Assembly (NCBI GenBank): GCA_012932865.1
Contig: SAXG01000028.1
Location: 1-64,000, forward strand
DNA length: 64,000 nt
Reading direction: 5' to 3'
Source: Amylostereum areolatum
Lineage: Eukaryota; Basidiomycota; Agaricomycetes; Russulales; Stereaceae
Shown here: positions 11,560 to 23,415 of the stretch, piece by piece
How the letters are laid out: every line of letters begins with the position of its first letter
Position numbering within the stretch: position 1 is the first letter of the stretch
Position numbers and translations under genes: made by a program
Notes under the pieces: generated by a model
What the model saw: the letters and a program-made list of their open reading frames with translations, nothing else
Told to the model about the DNA's origin: nothing
Databases searched by the model: none

Positions 11560-14500
11560 ACCAGAACAGGCAAACACCATTGATCACGCTCAAAGTCAAG
11601 CTGATCGGACGAGTTACCAAAAGAAATCGACGCAGACGCGCTGCTTGATAGCGGCGCAGAAGGATTATCCTGAACCGAAGCTTTGTTGAACGCAAGAAGC
11701 TCACCACAAGAAAACTAGAAAACCCGTTCCCCGTGCGTACTGTGGATGGCACCGAGAACGTCATGGGCTGGGTACGCGACACAACGACCCAGCGGATCCG
11801 GATATACTCGCAAGATTCAAAGGCGTACCATGAGGAAGAAGCTGAGTTCTTCATCACTGACATCGGCGATCATGACATGATCCTTGGAACAGACTGGCTC
11901 GACGAGCACAATCCCACCATAGACTGGCAACGAGACCGTGTTGACATGCTCCGCTGCCCTCCCTCGTGCACTCTGTGCAACCTCCTGTGACGAACCTCGC
12001 AACCAAGCCACGGAAACCATCATCGGTCCAATCACAGCGTAAGGTTGAAGCAGGTAAAACCCCGAGGACACCTCTCGTCGTGGACGATCCCTTCCCAGAG
12101 CCGACATGTGTGTCCTGGACCCCAGTCCCCACTTATGTCATTCCTGCACGCAGAGTCAAAGGTGTTCGCGTCCGCACGGTCCATCGCTCCCCTCTACCCA
12201 CCCACACGACTCTTCACTGAAGACGACGACGAGCGTCCCATGGTATTCCGGACTGGGAGATCAATGGACTACGCCGCGCCGGAATCCTCCCTGAAACCGA
12301 TGGTCCTAATCCAGATGCAGTACCCATCCGCGCGGGCTTTACAAAGCGCAGGAGCTTGCAGAGCATTCAAAAGAGAACGCACGCCCGCAAACCTTTGAAG
12401 ACTTAGTCCCCCCCCGCCGTAACCGCGACTTTGCGCCTGTATTCGACAAGAAAACCTCCGAGCGACTTCCTGACCGACGGCCATGGGACCATGCTATCGA
12501 CATGAAAGACGGCTTTGAACCCAAACCGTGCAAGATCTACCCCCTCTCACCTTCCGAGCAGATCGAACTCGACACCTTCCTCGACGACCACCTGAAGAAG
12601 GGCCATATCCGCCCATCGAAGTCACCTCAGGCGAGTCCATTCTTCTTTGTGAAGAAAAAGGATGGAAAGCTGCGTCCCGTACAGGACTATCAAGAATTAA
12701 ACAAGGGCACTGTCAAGAATGAATACCCCTTGCCACTGATCTCTGAAATTGTCGACCGTCTCAAAGGTGCCAAGATCTTCTCCAAGATGGATGTTCGCTG
12801 GGGATACAACAATGTCCGCATCAAGGAAGGCGACGAGTGGAAGGCTGCGTTCAAGACGAATCGGGTCTCTTCGAACCTACGGTGATGTTTTTTGGGCTTA
12901 TGAACTCCCTGCGACGTTTCAGGCGATGATGAATGAACTGTTCAAGGATCTCATCGACTCGGGCAAGGTCATCATCTACATGCGACATCTTGGTGTTCAC
13001 TCGCACCATGGACGAACACCGCGCCATAGTGCGGCAGGTTCTGCAGCGTTTGCAAGACAACGACCTCTTCCTCAAACCGGAGAAATGCGTCTTTGAGCAA
13101 GACTCTGTCGAATACCTCGGACTCATCATCTCGCACGACAAGATCGCTATGGACCCCGTCAAGGTAGCAGGTATTCAGGACTGGCTGACACCACGAACGG
13201 TCAAAGATGTGCAATCCTTCCTCGGCTTTGGCAACTTCTACCGACGTTTCATCAAGGACTTCTCCAAGGTTGCACGGCCCCTATTTGATCTGACAAAGAA
13301 GGACTGCACATGGACTGGTCGACGGACTGCCAAACTGCGTTTGACGCACTGAAAGCTGCGTTTACTTCCTCCCCCGTCTTGGTCATGCCTGACCCAAAGA
13401 AGCCTTACCTCGTTGAAGTCGATGCCTCGGACTTTGCTACTGGAGGTTACTCTCGCAGAAAGGCGATGACGGTCACTGGCATCCAGTGGCGTATCTGTCC
13501 AAGGCCCTATCGGAACCGGAACGGAACTACGACATCTACGACAAGGAGCTGCTTGCGATCATCCGTGCGCTTGAAGCCTGGTGCCACTACCTCGAACGCG
13601 CCCCCGACACCGTCGAAATCTGGACAGATCACAAGAACCTGGAGCACTTCAAGACGGCACAGAAGCTGAGCTGCCGACAGGCACGTTGGGCTCTATTCCT
13701 CACTCGATTTGACTTCTCGCTTGTTCATAAACCAGGAATTTCCCACCGCCCGGATCCAATGTCTCGACGACCCGATCACAAGGATGGTGTTGAAAACGAC
13801 AACAAGGAGCACGTCTTGCTTGACCCCAAGTACTTCCAAGTACGCGCAACAAGGCCAGGAGCAGTACCTCCCTCGGTGATGTCGAACTCCGACGACGTAT
13901 CCGCGACTGCAAAACCAAGGACATCGAGGTCGTTCAAGCCCTGAACGCCATCTTACGAAACGGACCACGTACACTCGTCAAGAACCTTCAAGAGTGGAAC
14001 TACGAAGAAGGCCTGGTCCTATTTAGAGGAAAGGTATATGTCCCTGCAGATGACGAGTTGCGACGCGACATTGTCAAAATGTACCATGATCGCCCCTGGC
14101 TGGACACCCCGGTCGCTTCAAGACTTACAAGCTTGTGAGTCGTGAATATTGTGGCCTGGCATGTCTGTCTTTGTCCACACTTTTGTAGCAGGATGCGCAA
14201 CCTGCCAGCGAAGAAACACAGAGCAGCCGACCCCACGTCGACATGATCCCAAACAAAGTACCCGATCGACCATTTGGCGTCATCTCCACCGACTTCATCG
14301 TCGAACTCCCTGACTGCGAAGGCTATAACACCGTCAATGTCGTGGTCGATCACCTCACCAAGATGGTGGTTACCACCCCATGTACAACGAAGATCACCAG
14401 CGATGGCACGGCCGACATTCTCTTCGATAAGGTTATACCGACACTACGGCTTAGCAGACAAGATCATCTCGGATCGTGGACCCCAATTTTCTGGACAGGT

Positions 14501-15436
14501 GATGCGTACACTCAACGAGAAGCTCGGGATCAAGTCCGCCCTCAGCACAGCGTATCACCCCACAGACAGACGGCCAAACCGAACGCGAGAACCAGAACCT
14601 CGAGCAGTTTCTGCGAGTATTCTGCAACTACCGTCAAGACGACTGGGTGAAGTGGTTGCCCTTCTTCGAGTTTTCTCACAACTCTCGCACCCATGCAGCT
14701 ACTGGAAAAGCTCCCTTTGAAGTCCTCTATGGCTTCCTCCCCAAGATGTACCCATCCGTAAACCCGTCCTCAAAAGTCCCTGCAGTTGAAGAATGCCTCC
14801 GTCAACTTGAAGAAGTCCGACAAGAGATCAAAGCCAGCCTTGCCCTTGCATCTGACTTGATGAAGCACTACAATGGTGACACGATCAGCAAATCGACACT
14901 GTTCGCCGTTGGAGACAAGGTCTGGCTCGAAGGCAAAAACCTGAAGACGACGAGGCCGAAAGCTAAGCTTGCTGCCAAACGATTTGGACCCTTCGAGATT
15001 GTTGACGTCATTAGCCCAGTGAACTACCACCTGAAGCTGCCGAAGACGTGGAGAATCCACCCAGTCTTCCATGCTTCGCTGCTCACGCGTACAAGGAGAC
15101 AACGGCACATGGTCCAAACTATGAACAACCGCTGCCTGACCTCGTTGATGACGAAGAAGAATATGACGTTGAAGACATCATTGACTCGAAGCCGACCCGC
15201 AACAAGAAAGGCATACAATACCTCGTCAAGTGGGCAGCTATCCTGACTCCGAGAATACCTGGCTCCCTCGCTCCTCTCTCTCAAAGGTCACCGACATGAT
15301 CGACGCCTTCCACAAACGCCATCCAAACGTGCCCCGCCCTGTGCATTCCCTCGGCATCTCCTTTGACGATTTTCTCGCATCTACCCTTGTAGATGACATC
15401 GCGCTCCAGGCGAAAGAGCGTCTTAAGGGGGGGTAA
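11560..15436 (+). pseudogene. element 1 pol (protease-RT-RNase H-integrase-chromodomain), multiply frameshifted
   Basis: Readable pieces in order: protease with LLDSGAEG (about 11640) and HDMILGTDWLDEHNP; reverse transcriptase from about 12500 ([40 protein letters not shown]); RNase H (about 13400-13720); integrase core (ISTDFIVELPD about 14280, ISDRGPQF about 14465, and a frame-shifted TDRRPNRTR block with the expected Glu); and a chromodomain (EEYDVEDIIDS then YLVKW, about 15140-15240). Frame changes occur near 12870, 12980, 13330, 13450, 14440, 14570 and 15240. The RT catalytic Tyr-x-Asp-Asp is lost because two bases are missing at about 12982. A polypurine tract lies directly before the 3' LTR. 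Confidence 0.85.
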
Positions 15437-15855
15437 TGTCACGGATCGCTCCATTTCTCTCTTCGTTTGCAGACCTCGTACACGCGACGTGTCACGGCAC
15501 ATGACTTCCCCTTGCATCACATGCTTCAACGACGTCATTGCCCGGACTTCCGAGCGGGTTCCGCATCCTTATCTATGACATCACTGCTCCGGACCTTCAT
15601 CCTCCGCCCCATGACTCCTTTCCTATTGTTCCCCCCACTCGCACCACTATCGCATCACATCGCACCATCGTTCCCACTTGTATATAAGGACAGTGTTTCT
15701 CTTCCCTTTTCCCTAGACTGTCCATCTCGTCATACGGTACTGTAGCGCACGTTGCACTACCCTAGACCCCGGCACTCTCGAATCTATTTTCTTCTCGCTC
15801 CTCCCATCGTCGTGACTTAGGCGGTTCATCGGTCTCATAAACTGCGTTTCTGACA
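15437..15855 (+). repeat. 3' LTR of element 1
   Basis: A 419-bp copy of the 5' LTR, preceded by the polypurine tract AAGGGGGGGTAA and followed by the GTGTA duplication at 15856-15860. It supplies the element's termination signals. Confidence 0.92.
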
Positions 15856-15860
15856 GTGTA

Positions 15861-16120
15861 AACATGAGAAAGTTGATGTCAATGTTATGTCTGCTGACTC
15901 TATTGGGGAATTGACCTTAGAGAACAGATGTATAGCCAAGGATTGACTCCTTGTAAGCTGTGATCTAGCTGCAATGACCTAGGAGTAGATATATTATATT
16001 ATGTAGCCCATATCTAATCATATCTTGTAATTACGATTATGGGCAGCCATCTATTTAATGGTATTTTTGCATATTATTATGATTATATTTGAATATACTC
16101 TATAGTTTGTTCAACACTAC
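15861..16120 (+). mobile_element. right part of the AT-rich TIR element
   Basis: This continues the AT-rich element interrupted by element 1 and ends in TTTGTTCAACACTAC, the inverted partner of the left terminus at 8440. It has no coding capacity. Confidence 0.45.
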
Positions 16121-16337
16121 ACGGCCAACCGGAATTATAGTTGATTCGTAGATATCTGCGTGATAAGGATTTCTTACCCATCATTCGTAAGATTGTGAAA
16201 TGATTTCTTAAGAAATCCCTCAGTGCAGGGGTCCGCAGCAGGTATCCTCAGTCAGTCCATGCTCCTCCAAGAAAATCGTAAGAACGACATTCTTAAGAAA
16301 TGTATCTCCTCTCTCTCGCCGCCTTCCATGCGCTTAT
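16121..16337. other. short spacer between two transposons
   Basis: It contains two copies of TTCTTAAGAAAT, each a short palindrome, at about 16203-16214 and 16289-16300. No gene is visible. Its right edge is the left boundary of element 2. Confidence 0.4.
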
Positions 16338-16801
16338 TGTCATGAACGGTCTATAATTTTCTTTTTACTTTACATCGGTTACACGCTTTAGGACTTATCG
16401 ACTTATCACCGGTCCGGCTCCACCTTGGCCCGGACCCGGCTCATCTATATCCCCGCCCGGACCCCACGTGACTCATCTCGGTCCGGTCTGACGTCCTTTC
16501 TCTTGACTCATGCTGTACGATACTGGACTCATGCTGTGCTCTTTTACATACGACTGCTTACTTATACTTGGTCTGCTTACTGATCGCCGTGTATTAGTTG
16601 CTTACCTAAGTCTCTCTCCTCTTGTGTATATAAGGCTCGCTCTCGCTGTACATATTCCCTTATCTCGAGCTAGTCAATTCTACCGACTTTGCTTGCTTTC
16701 CCCTCGTCTGTCTCGCCGTGTCTGATCGGCTCCCCTCTGTCGTCCTCATCTTCTAGTCAGCTGTGTCGTACTTGGTGCGGTTGCACTAGTCGTTGCTGAC
16801 A
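16338..16801 (+). repeat. 5' LTR of element 2
   Basis: Starts TGTCATGAACGG, ends GTTGCTGACA, and carries a TATA-like GTATATAAGG near 16625. The CCGG-rich central part differs from the 3' LTR by several one-base length changes in C and G runs. Confidence 0.9.
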
Positions 16802-17275
16802 TAAGCTCGAGATCTGTTACTCTTGCACCACCCTCGACCGTCCCTACGTACTGTAGCGTAGTAGTAGTAGTACCCGTCTGGTACTGACCTTGTTCTTCCC
16901 CCGTGCCGCCCTATACCGTTTGCCCCCAGAGTACGCGACTCGTTACCCCTGACATTGTGGTCGTGCGCACGTATACCGGTGCCGGCTTGACGTTCCTTCC
17001 TCGAAACGTTACACCTACTCGAGACTCTCCAATACCAGGAGTTGAAAGCTCAGAGGTGACAGTAGAAGGTGCACCTTCGGTGTAGGAAACGAGTAAAAGC
17101 GGCGAAAGGAAAGCGGTTTAGGAAGTCTTTGGGCTCGTGTCCCCTAGACGAAGAGACAGCCAACAGGTCGAGAAGACTGAGGCAGACCGTCTTGCGATCT
17201 CATAACAGAACCACCTTCCCTCGACAAAATCTTCCCTTGCCGCACAGAGTAACCATTTCGACTGGGGGCTTGTGC

Positions 17276-18190
17276 ATGGAAGATTGGCGCTCGCAAGTAC
17301 AAGAATTCATCCCCATCAGCCACGACGCTATCATCTCCCTCATCAACGAATCTAAAGACCCCTGGGCCTGGCACAATTGGAAGGTCGCCCTCGGCGTAGA
17401 AGAACTTGAAGACTCCATCATAGACATCCACTTCTATCGCCTCAAAATAAGCGAACAAGGAAACGGAAACCTCTACGTCTACTCCTGCCCATATGTCACC
17501 TACCGCTACAAAACTCGAGCAACCCCCAAAGTCCTTCTACGCGCCCAACGAGAAAATACCAGTGGACACTCGACACAGCCCACCGCCTCCTTACACCAGG
17601 CAACACCCCCAGCCCCACACCAGAGCCAGAGGTCATCGACCTCACCCAGCCAGAGGTCATCGACCTCACCCACTTATAAACAATTCCCTCGTTCGGACTC
17701 AACGGCTCCGACTCCAGTTCTGACTCCGACACCGACGTTGAGGACGAAAACTGCTACATATATCCCCTCCCTCTAGGCTTCACTGAACGAGGAAACGACT
17801 TCTTTGTCCAACTCGGAGACACCACTGTCGAAGTCGCCTTCGTAGCAACCCAAACAAGTGGCATCAGTTGGTACTTCGCCAACGAAAGCCAAGACGACCT
17901 CACTGAAGCCGACTTCAACCTCATCGCCGCCTCCGCCCTACCGCCTGTCACCGACGAAGACTTCTCCGACCTCGACGAACCAATCATGGCTGCCCAGTGG
18001 ATCCGCACCGACCCTCAACCCCCTCTCCCCGCCGAACTTACCAACTGCACCGAAATCGGTGGAACATGGAACATCGTCATCGGCCAAACTGGCTCTCCCA
18101 TCCAACACATGAATAACGGCACCGACAATGCCTGGCTCATGGAAGTAAATGGCCGATGGGTCGCCATCCCTGCCGTGCTTGTTGCTGCCC
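17276..18190 (+). CDS. element 2, gag-linked N-terminal region
   Basis: Readable blocks are EDWRSQVQEFIPISHDAII with SKDPWAWHNWKVALG (17276-17540), then FTERGNDFFVQLGD and WYFANESQDDLTEADF (about 17780-17930), then TEIGGTWNIVIGQTG and WLMEVNGRWVAIP (about 18045-18170). A slip in the C run at 18201-18208 joins this to the gag frame below. Element 1 has a recognisable counterpart. The domain is not part of classical Gag and I cannot name it. The low-complexity stretch at 17540-17700 contains a tandem AGAGGTCATCGACC repeat. Confidence 0.5.
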
Positions 18191-19243
18191 TCAACCTGCC
18201 ACCCCCCCACCATCAACGTCACGGCCCCCCCCATCACCGTCAACCCCCCTGCGGTCACTGTTAGTGCCCCAGCCGCCGCCGCCGCCAGACCCCCCCGAAA
18301 GAAAGTCCACGCAAAAACTCCTGAAGGCTTCTCTGGGAAACGAGAGGACTTCAATGACTGGATGCGGTCGTGCGAGGAATACATGCGAGCCGCTGAGGAT
18401 GACCTCGTGACGGACAAGGACAAAGTCCTCTTCATTCTCACCTATATGACGGGGGAGGCAGCACGCACCTGGAAGGCCGAATATGAGGATGCACACTTGG
18501 CCAATGGAGCCATGGTCGCCTGGGTGGACTTCCACAAAGCACTCAAAGGGGCCTTCACCGACGTCAATGAGCAGCACCGTGCCGCAGTCGAACTGGACGG
18601 GTTCAAACAGACGAAGGGTACCACTGCCCATGAATACTTCGCCAAGTTCGAGCAACTCGCAAGGAAGGCAGGATACTCCACGGCGCAGGACCCTATCCAC
18701 CTCATGCAGCTGCTCAAACACAACGTCTACTATCGGACCATTGACTCCATCTACGACAGCGGCCACGTTCCTCAGAAATATGAGGACCTCAAAGAGCGCA
18801 TCATCCTGATCGACGGTCTGCGACAGGAGCGGGAGGACCTTAAGACCCAGCGCAGTGGACCCGTGCAGAACCAAAAACCCAAAGGACAAGGATCGTCCAA
18901 TGGGCAGCAAGGGGGGCAGGTCCCATGGCGCCGCGATGGAACCGGCATGGTGCACGGTGGCAAAGGTCAGCCGATGGACGTCAACCGTGTCGACATCAAG
19001 GGGCGATGCTTCCGCTGCGGACAGAATGGCCACCAGGTGCGGGACTGCAGGGTGGACGTGAAGAACATCCGAGACATGTGGGGGAGGGACCGGTACACGG
19101 AACCACCAAAGCGGGAGGCTCGAGCACAGACGTTCGAGACACCCACTGCCTGGGCTAGGAGCCTGTCGGCCGAAGATCGGAAAAGCGTGATGGACGCGCT
19201 TCAAGCTCAGCCGAAGGGGGAGGAGAAGAAGGAGGGTTTTTGA
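18149..19243 (+). CDS. element 2 Gag polyprotein
   Basis: This frame encodes the capsid-like retrotransposon gag fold (KTPEGFSGKREDFNDWMRSC, YMTGEAARTWKAEYED, VDFHKALKGAFTD, GTTAHEYFAKFEQLARKAGY) and a CCHC zinc knuckle, CFRCGQNGHQVRDC, at about 19007-19048. Gag forms the particle and binds element RNA. The frame stops at 19241-19243. The seven bases just before the stop, 19234-19240, are GGGTTTT in the phase needed for -1 ribosomal slippage, and the pol frame is open in exactly that register. Confidence 0.85.
   Translation: MADGSPSLPCLLLPSTCHPPTINVTAPPITVNPPAVTVSAPAAAAARPPRKKVHAKTPEGFSGKREDFNDWMRSCEEYMRAAEDDLVTDKDKVLFILTYMTGEAARTWKAEYEDAHLANGAMVAWVDFHKALKGAFTDVNEQHRAAVELDGFKQTKGTTAHEYFAKFEQLARKAGYSTAQDPIHLMQLLKHNVYYRTIDSIYDSGHVPQKYEDLKERIILIDGLRQEREDLKTQRSGPVQNQKPKGQGSSNGQQGGQVPWRRDGTGMVHGGKGQPMDVNRVDIKGRCFRCGQNGHQVRDCRVDVKNIRDMWGRDRYTEPPKREARAQTFETPTAWARSLSAEDRKSVMDALQAQPKGEEKKEGF
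19234..19240 (+). promoter_or_regulatory. candidate -1 ribosomal frameshift site GGGTTTT
   Basis: The gag codons read GAG GGT TTT TGA. The heptamer G GGT TTT fits the X-XXY-YYZ rule, and a one-base backward slip reads through the stop into pol. A stem-loop downstream was not established by eye. The element 1 gag also ends in TTTTTGA with pol in the same relative frame. Confidence 0.55.
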
Positions 19244-22200
19244 GGGGGCTGACGATGTACACGGCATCTGAAGCCCAAGTTTCTGTTTCTCGCTCGTCTG
19301 GGTTTGTTGCGCCACGGTGGCCTGGTTCTCGTTTACATATGCGCATGGTTGATTCGGACTGTACTACTACGGGGGATATCCCCATTATGACTTCTCTTAC
19401 GGACTCTATCGGTACGGGCACGCGTCCCGTTGTTATTTTAGATACTCAGGCTTCGATTTGTGAGCCTTCAGCTTTGGATACGGCATCGGTTTCGGCTTCA
19501 GTTTTGGATACGGCTTTGGATACGGACTCGGTTTTGGATATGGACCCTGTGAAGTCAGGGACAACGCCGTGCGATGGAAGGGGCACGGCGCCCAAATCAT
19601 GTTATATGGCACCTGGAACGGCTCAATGGACGCTTTGTCGCTTAAGGGAAGACAAACCCGAAAGTGCGATTGCAATCCTTCGCATCTGGACACACCACCG
19701 ACACCGTGACGAGGCTACTTATGAAGCCATCAAGGAAATAACTGGCATGGGAGACGAGTTAGCATGTCAAGCTCTACTAGAGCTCGCCACTCCTATGCAG
19801 TTCATACGCTCCTCCAGCGCCAAGGAACAAACGGTCATTCCCACACAACTGGTGGTAGATTCCAAGCGCATTGTCAAAGCTCTCGCACTCCTGGACAGTG
19901 GTTGCACTGGCTCGTGTATCAACACGAAGTTTGTACAGGAAAATCACATCCCCACGCGGCGGACTGCTCGCCCAATCCCAGTACGAAATGCAGACGGCAC
20001 TCTCAACACAGGAGGTCCCATCACGGAATATGTCACACTTCGCCTAAATATTCAAGACCATGAAGAAAACATTGACCTGGCGGTCTCCAATCTAGGAGAT
20101 ACGGACCTTTTCATTGGACATGAGTGGCTAAAGAAGCACAACCCTCACATCAACTGGAAATCCGGGTCAATTGAATTCGACCGATGCCCTATCAGCTGCT
20201 CTCGTCCCCCTCCCCTCCTCAATATTGATGACGATGAAGAGGAGGAGGAAGAGCCAGTCCACATGGAAAAGGACGAGCAGCTGTTTGCTTTCGACTGGGA
20301 TGGCTACAAAGCAACATACTACATCCGGACCCATGCATCGGACATTGCAATTGAAGAGCACGCTAAGAAAAAGGAACAGACCTTCTCTGAGCGAGTCCCA
20401 ACGGCGTACCACGAATTCAAGGACATCTTTGACAAAGACGACTTCGACAAGCTCCCTGAGCGACGCCCATGGGACCACGCCATTGAGCTCACTCCTAACT
20501 TCAAACCGGTCGATTGCAAAGTTTACCCCCTCACATTGGACGAGCAGAAGCAACTGGACGCCTTTTTGGAAGAGAACCTGAGATCTGGCCGGATCCAACC
20601 GTCCAAATCACCCATGGCCTCCCCATTCTTCTTCATCAAGAAAAAAGACGGCTCGCTATGTCCTGTGCAGGACTATCGAAAGCTCAATGAGATGACAATA
20701 AAGAACCGTTACCCGCTCCCGCTCATCCAAGAGTTGGTTGACAAGCTTAAGGGAGCACGGCACTTTACCAAGCTCGATGTCCGATGGGGATACAACAATG
20801 TTCGGATTAAAGAAGGGGACGAATGGAAAGCTGCGTTCCGCACAAACAAAGGTCTCTACGAGCCTACGGTCATGTTCTTTGGACTCACCAACTCCCCGTC
20901 TACGTTCCAAGCCATGATGAATGACCTGTTCAAAGACTTGATCCACCAAGGAGTCGTGGTCGTCTATTTGGACGACATCCTCATCTTCACACATACGCTA
21001 GAAGAACATCGTCGGATAGTCAAGGAGGTCCTTCGGATCCTGCGAGAAAACAAACTCTATCTAAAGCCAGAAAAGTGCGAGTTTGAGAAGGCAGAAATCG
21101 AATACCTGGGCATGATTGTTGGCGGAGGAAGGGTTCGCATGGATCCAGCAAAGGTCGCGGCAATCACCAATTGGCCAGCCCCCAAAACGAAGAAACAACT
21201 CCAATCGTTTTTGGGCTTTTGCAACTTCTACCGTCGCTTTATCAAGGACTTCAGCGGCATTGCTCACCCAATGACTAAACTCACTGGGAAGACGGAATGG
21301 GTCTGGGACACCCCACAGCAGGAGGCTTTTGAGGAACTCAAGCGACGTATAACATCACAGCCAGTTCTAGCAATCCCTACAGACGATGGGCAGTTCCGTG
21401 TCGAGGCGGACTCCTCTGATTATGCCACGGGCGCGGTACTTTCGCAACAACAGGACAATGGCAAATGGCACCCCGGTCGCCTTCCTCTCAAAGTCCCTCA
21501 GCGAAGCTGAGAGGAACTATGAGATTTATGACAAGGAATTACTGGCTATCATGACGGCGCTAGAGGAATGGAGACAATACCTCATGGGAGCACGACAGGA
21601 GTTTGAAATCTGGTCGGATCATCGCAATCTCACGTACTTCCGCAAGGCGCAGAAGCTAAATCGGAGACAAGCACGATGGTTAACGGAGCTACAAGAGTAT
21701 CATTGTACGCTACTCCACAAGCCTGGCAAAACAATGGGTAAACCCGACGCTATTTCCCGACTAGCGGGCCTTGAGAAGGGGGAGAAAGACAATGAAAACA
21801 TTGTCCTCCTGAAACCGGAACTCTTTCGCGCCCTCAACCATGCAGGAATTATAACCAATGGACCTGACAATGTCTTCATTGAGCGGATTCAGGAGGCTAC
21901 CTTACTCCGAGACCATGCAGTAGAACGCGCCTTAGCACTCAAGTGAAGGGATGGCTGGAACACGCAGATGGAACGATCACCTGGCAACACAGACTCTATG
22001 TCCCAAGAGACAAAGGACTCCGTGCAGACATCATCCAAGCTCATCATGATGGCCCGCTTGTCGGTCATCTAGGACGATACAAGACCCATGAGCTCATCAC
22101 GCGCAACTACTGGTGGCCTGCCATTAGAGACGATGTCCGGAAATATGTTGAAGGATGTGAGACCTGCCAACGTACCAAGATTAGACATGATCGCATTGCC

Positions 22201-23415
22201 GCTCCACTCCACCCACATGACCCGCCACAAGCGCCTTGGGAGCATGTATCCATCGACTTTGTCATGCCGCTCCCAGTCTCGGATGGAAAAGACGCCATCT
22301 GCAACGTGAACTGCATGGGTACCAAGCAGGTTGTATTCTGGGCCACGACCAAAGACCTAACGGAGGACGAACTCGCCTTCGAGTACCTACGCGAGGTGGT
22401 CCCCCATCATGGAATTCCTAGAAAGATCGTCAGCGACCGTGGCAGCGTGTTTGTCTCCAAATTCACCACGGCATTGTTCCAACTGTTAGGCATTGAAGGG
22501 AACCCGTCCACGGCGTATCACCCTCAGACGGACGGACAGACCGAACGCTCCAACATGACCATGGAAAACTACCTTCGCATCTTCGTCAATCAACGACAGG
22601 ACAATTGGACACGTTACCTCCCACTTGCCATGACTGCGCTCAACAACATGGTCCATAGTTCGATTGGGATGTCTCCCAACTTTGCCAACTATGGTCGGGA
22701 ACTCTACCTGGGGACAAACCCTCGACGTGAAACAGACAACCCATCGGCGAACGAGTTTGCACAACGCATGCGAGACATCTATGAGGAAGCCCGCTCTGCG
22801 CTAAAGGCAGCACAGGACGATCAAAAGCGCTTTTACGATCGCAAGAAGGACGAACCAATAGATTACAAAATTGGCGACTTCGTCTGGCTGGAAGCCAAGA
22901 CCAGAGATGGCCAAACCGTAATCAAAACGGCACGTCCTATGCAAAAGCTAGATGACAAGCGCTTTGGTCCTTTCGAAATCCTGGAGAAAGTCGGAGCATC
23001 GGCTTACAAGCTTCGCCTCCCTACATCCTGGTCACGAAAACATCCGGTCTTCAACGAGTCCCTCCTATCTCCACACAACGGTCCCGCCTTTGACAATCAG
23101 AAAGCACCTACACCTCCACCGCCAGAGTTAGTCCAAGGAGAGGAAGTCTATGAGGTCGAAAAGATTATAGACTCCAAGAAGGTTGGTCGCGGCTTCAAGT
23201 ACCTCGTCAAATGGAAAGGCTACCCAGACAATGACAATACTTGGGAGCCTCTCACAAATCTCCAGAATGCCAAGAAACGCATTGACGACTTCCACCGTGA
23301 ACATCCGGGTGCCCCGAAACCTGCACGCCTTAATCGTTGGAAACTTCTGTCGGAGGAAGAAACTGGATCTGATTACGACGAGGACGTCGAATCTAAGGAA
23401 GGGGTGATGTCATGA
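19240..23415 (+). CDS. element 2 Pol polyprotein: PR-RT-RH-IN-chromodomain
   Basis: Domains in order: aspartic protease (LLDSGCTGS about 19890, LFIGHEWLKKHNP); reverse transcriptase ([25 protein letters not shown], and the catalytic VYLDDIL at about 20965); RNase H (VEADSSDYATGAVL, SDHRNLTYF); integrase with the HHCC zinc site (HHDGPLVGHLGRYKTHEL...CETCQRTK) and the D-D-E triad (SIDFV, SDRGS, TERSN); and a chromodomain (YEVEKIIDS, YLVKWKGYPDNDNTWEPL) that in chromoviruses directs integration to marked chromatin. Two slips break the frame: one extra G at about 21474 and one near 21940. With these the copy is inactive; if they are assembly errors it may be complete. The stop lies a few bases inside the 3' LTR. 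Confidence 0.9.

Larger units (their letters stand above)
8760..15855 (+). mobile_element. Ty3/gypsy chromovirus, element 1 (full length, frame-damaged)
   Basis: A 7.1-kb LTR retrotransposon with 420/419-bp LTRs, a 5-bp GTGTA duplication, a gag region with zinc knuckle, and pol in the order protease, reverse transcriptase, RNase H, integrase, chromodomain. This order and the C-terminal chromodomain mark a Ty3/gypsy chromovirus. The LTRs differ by only about three substitutions and one single-base indel, so the insertion is young. Yet the coding part is broken by many one- or two-base frame slips, so the copy should not be autonomous unless those slips are assembly errors. It sits inside an AT-rich TIR element. 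Confidence 0.92.
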
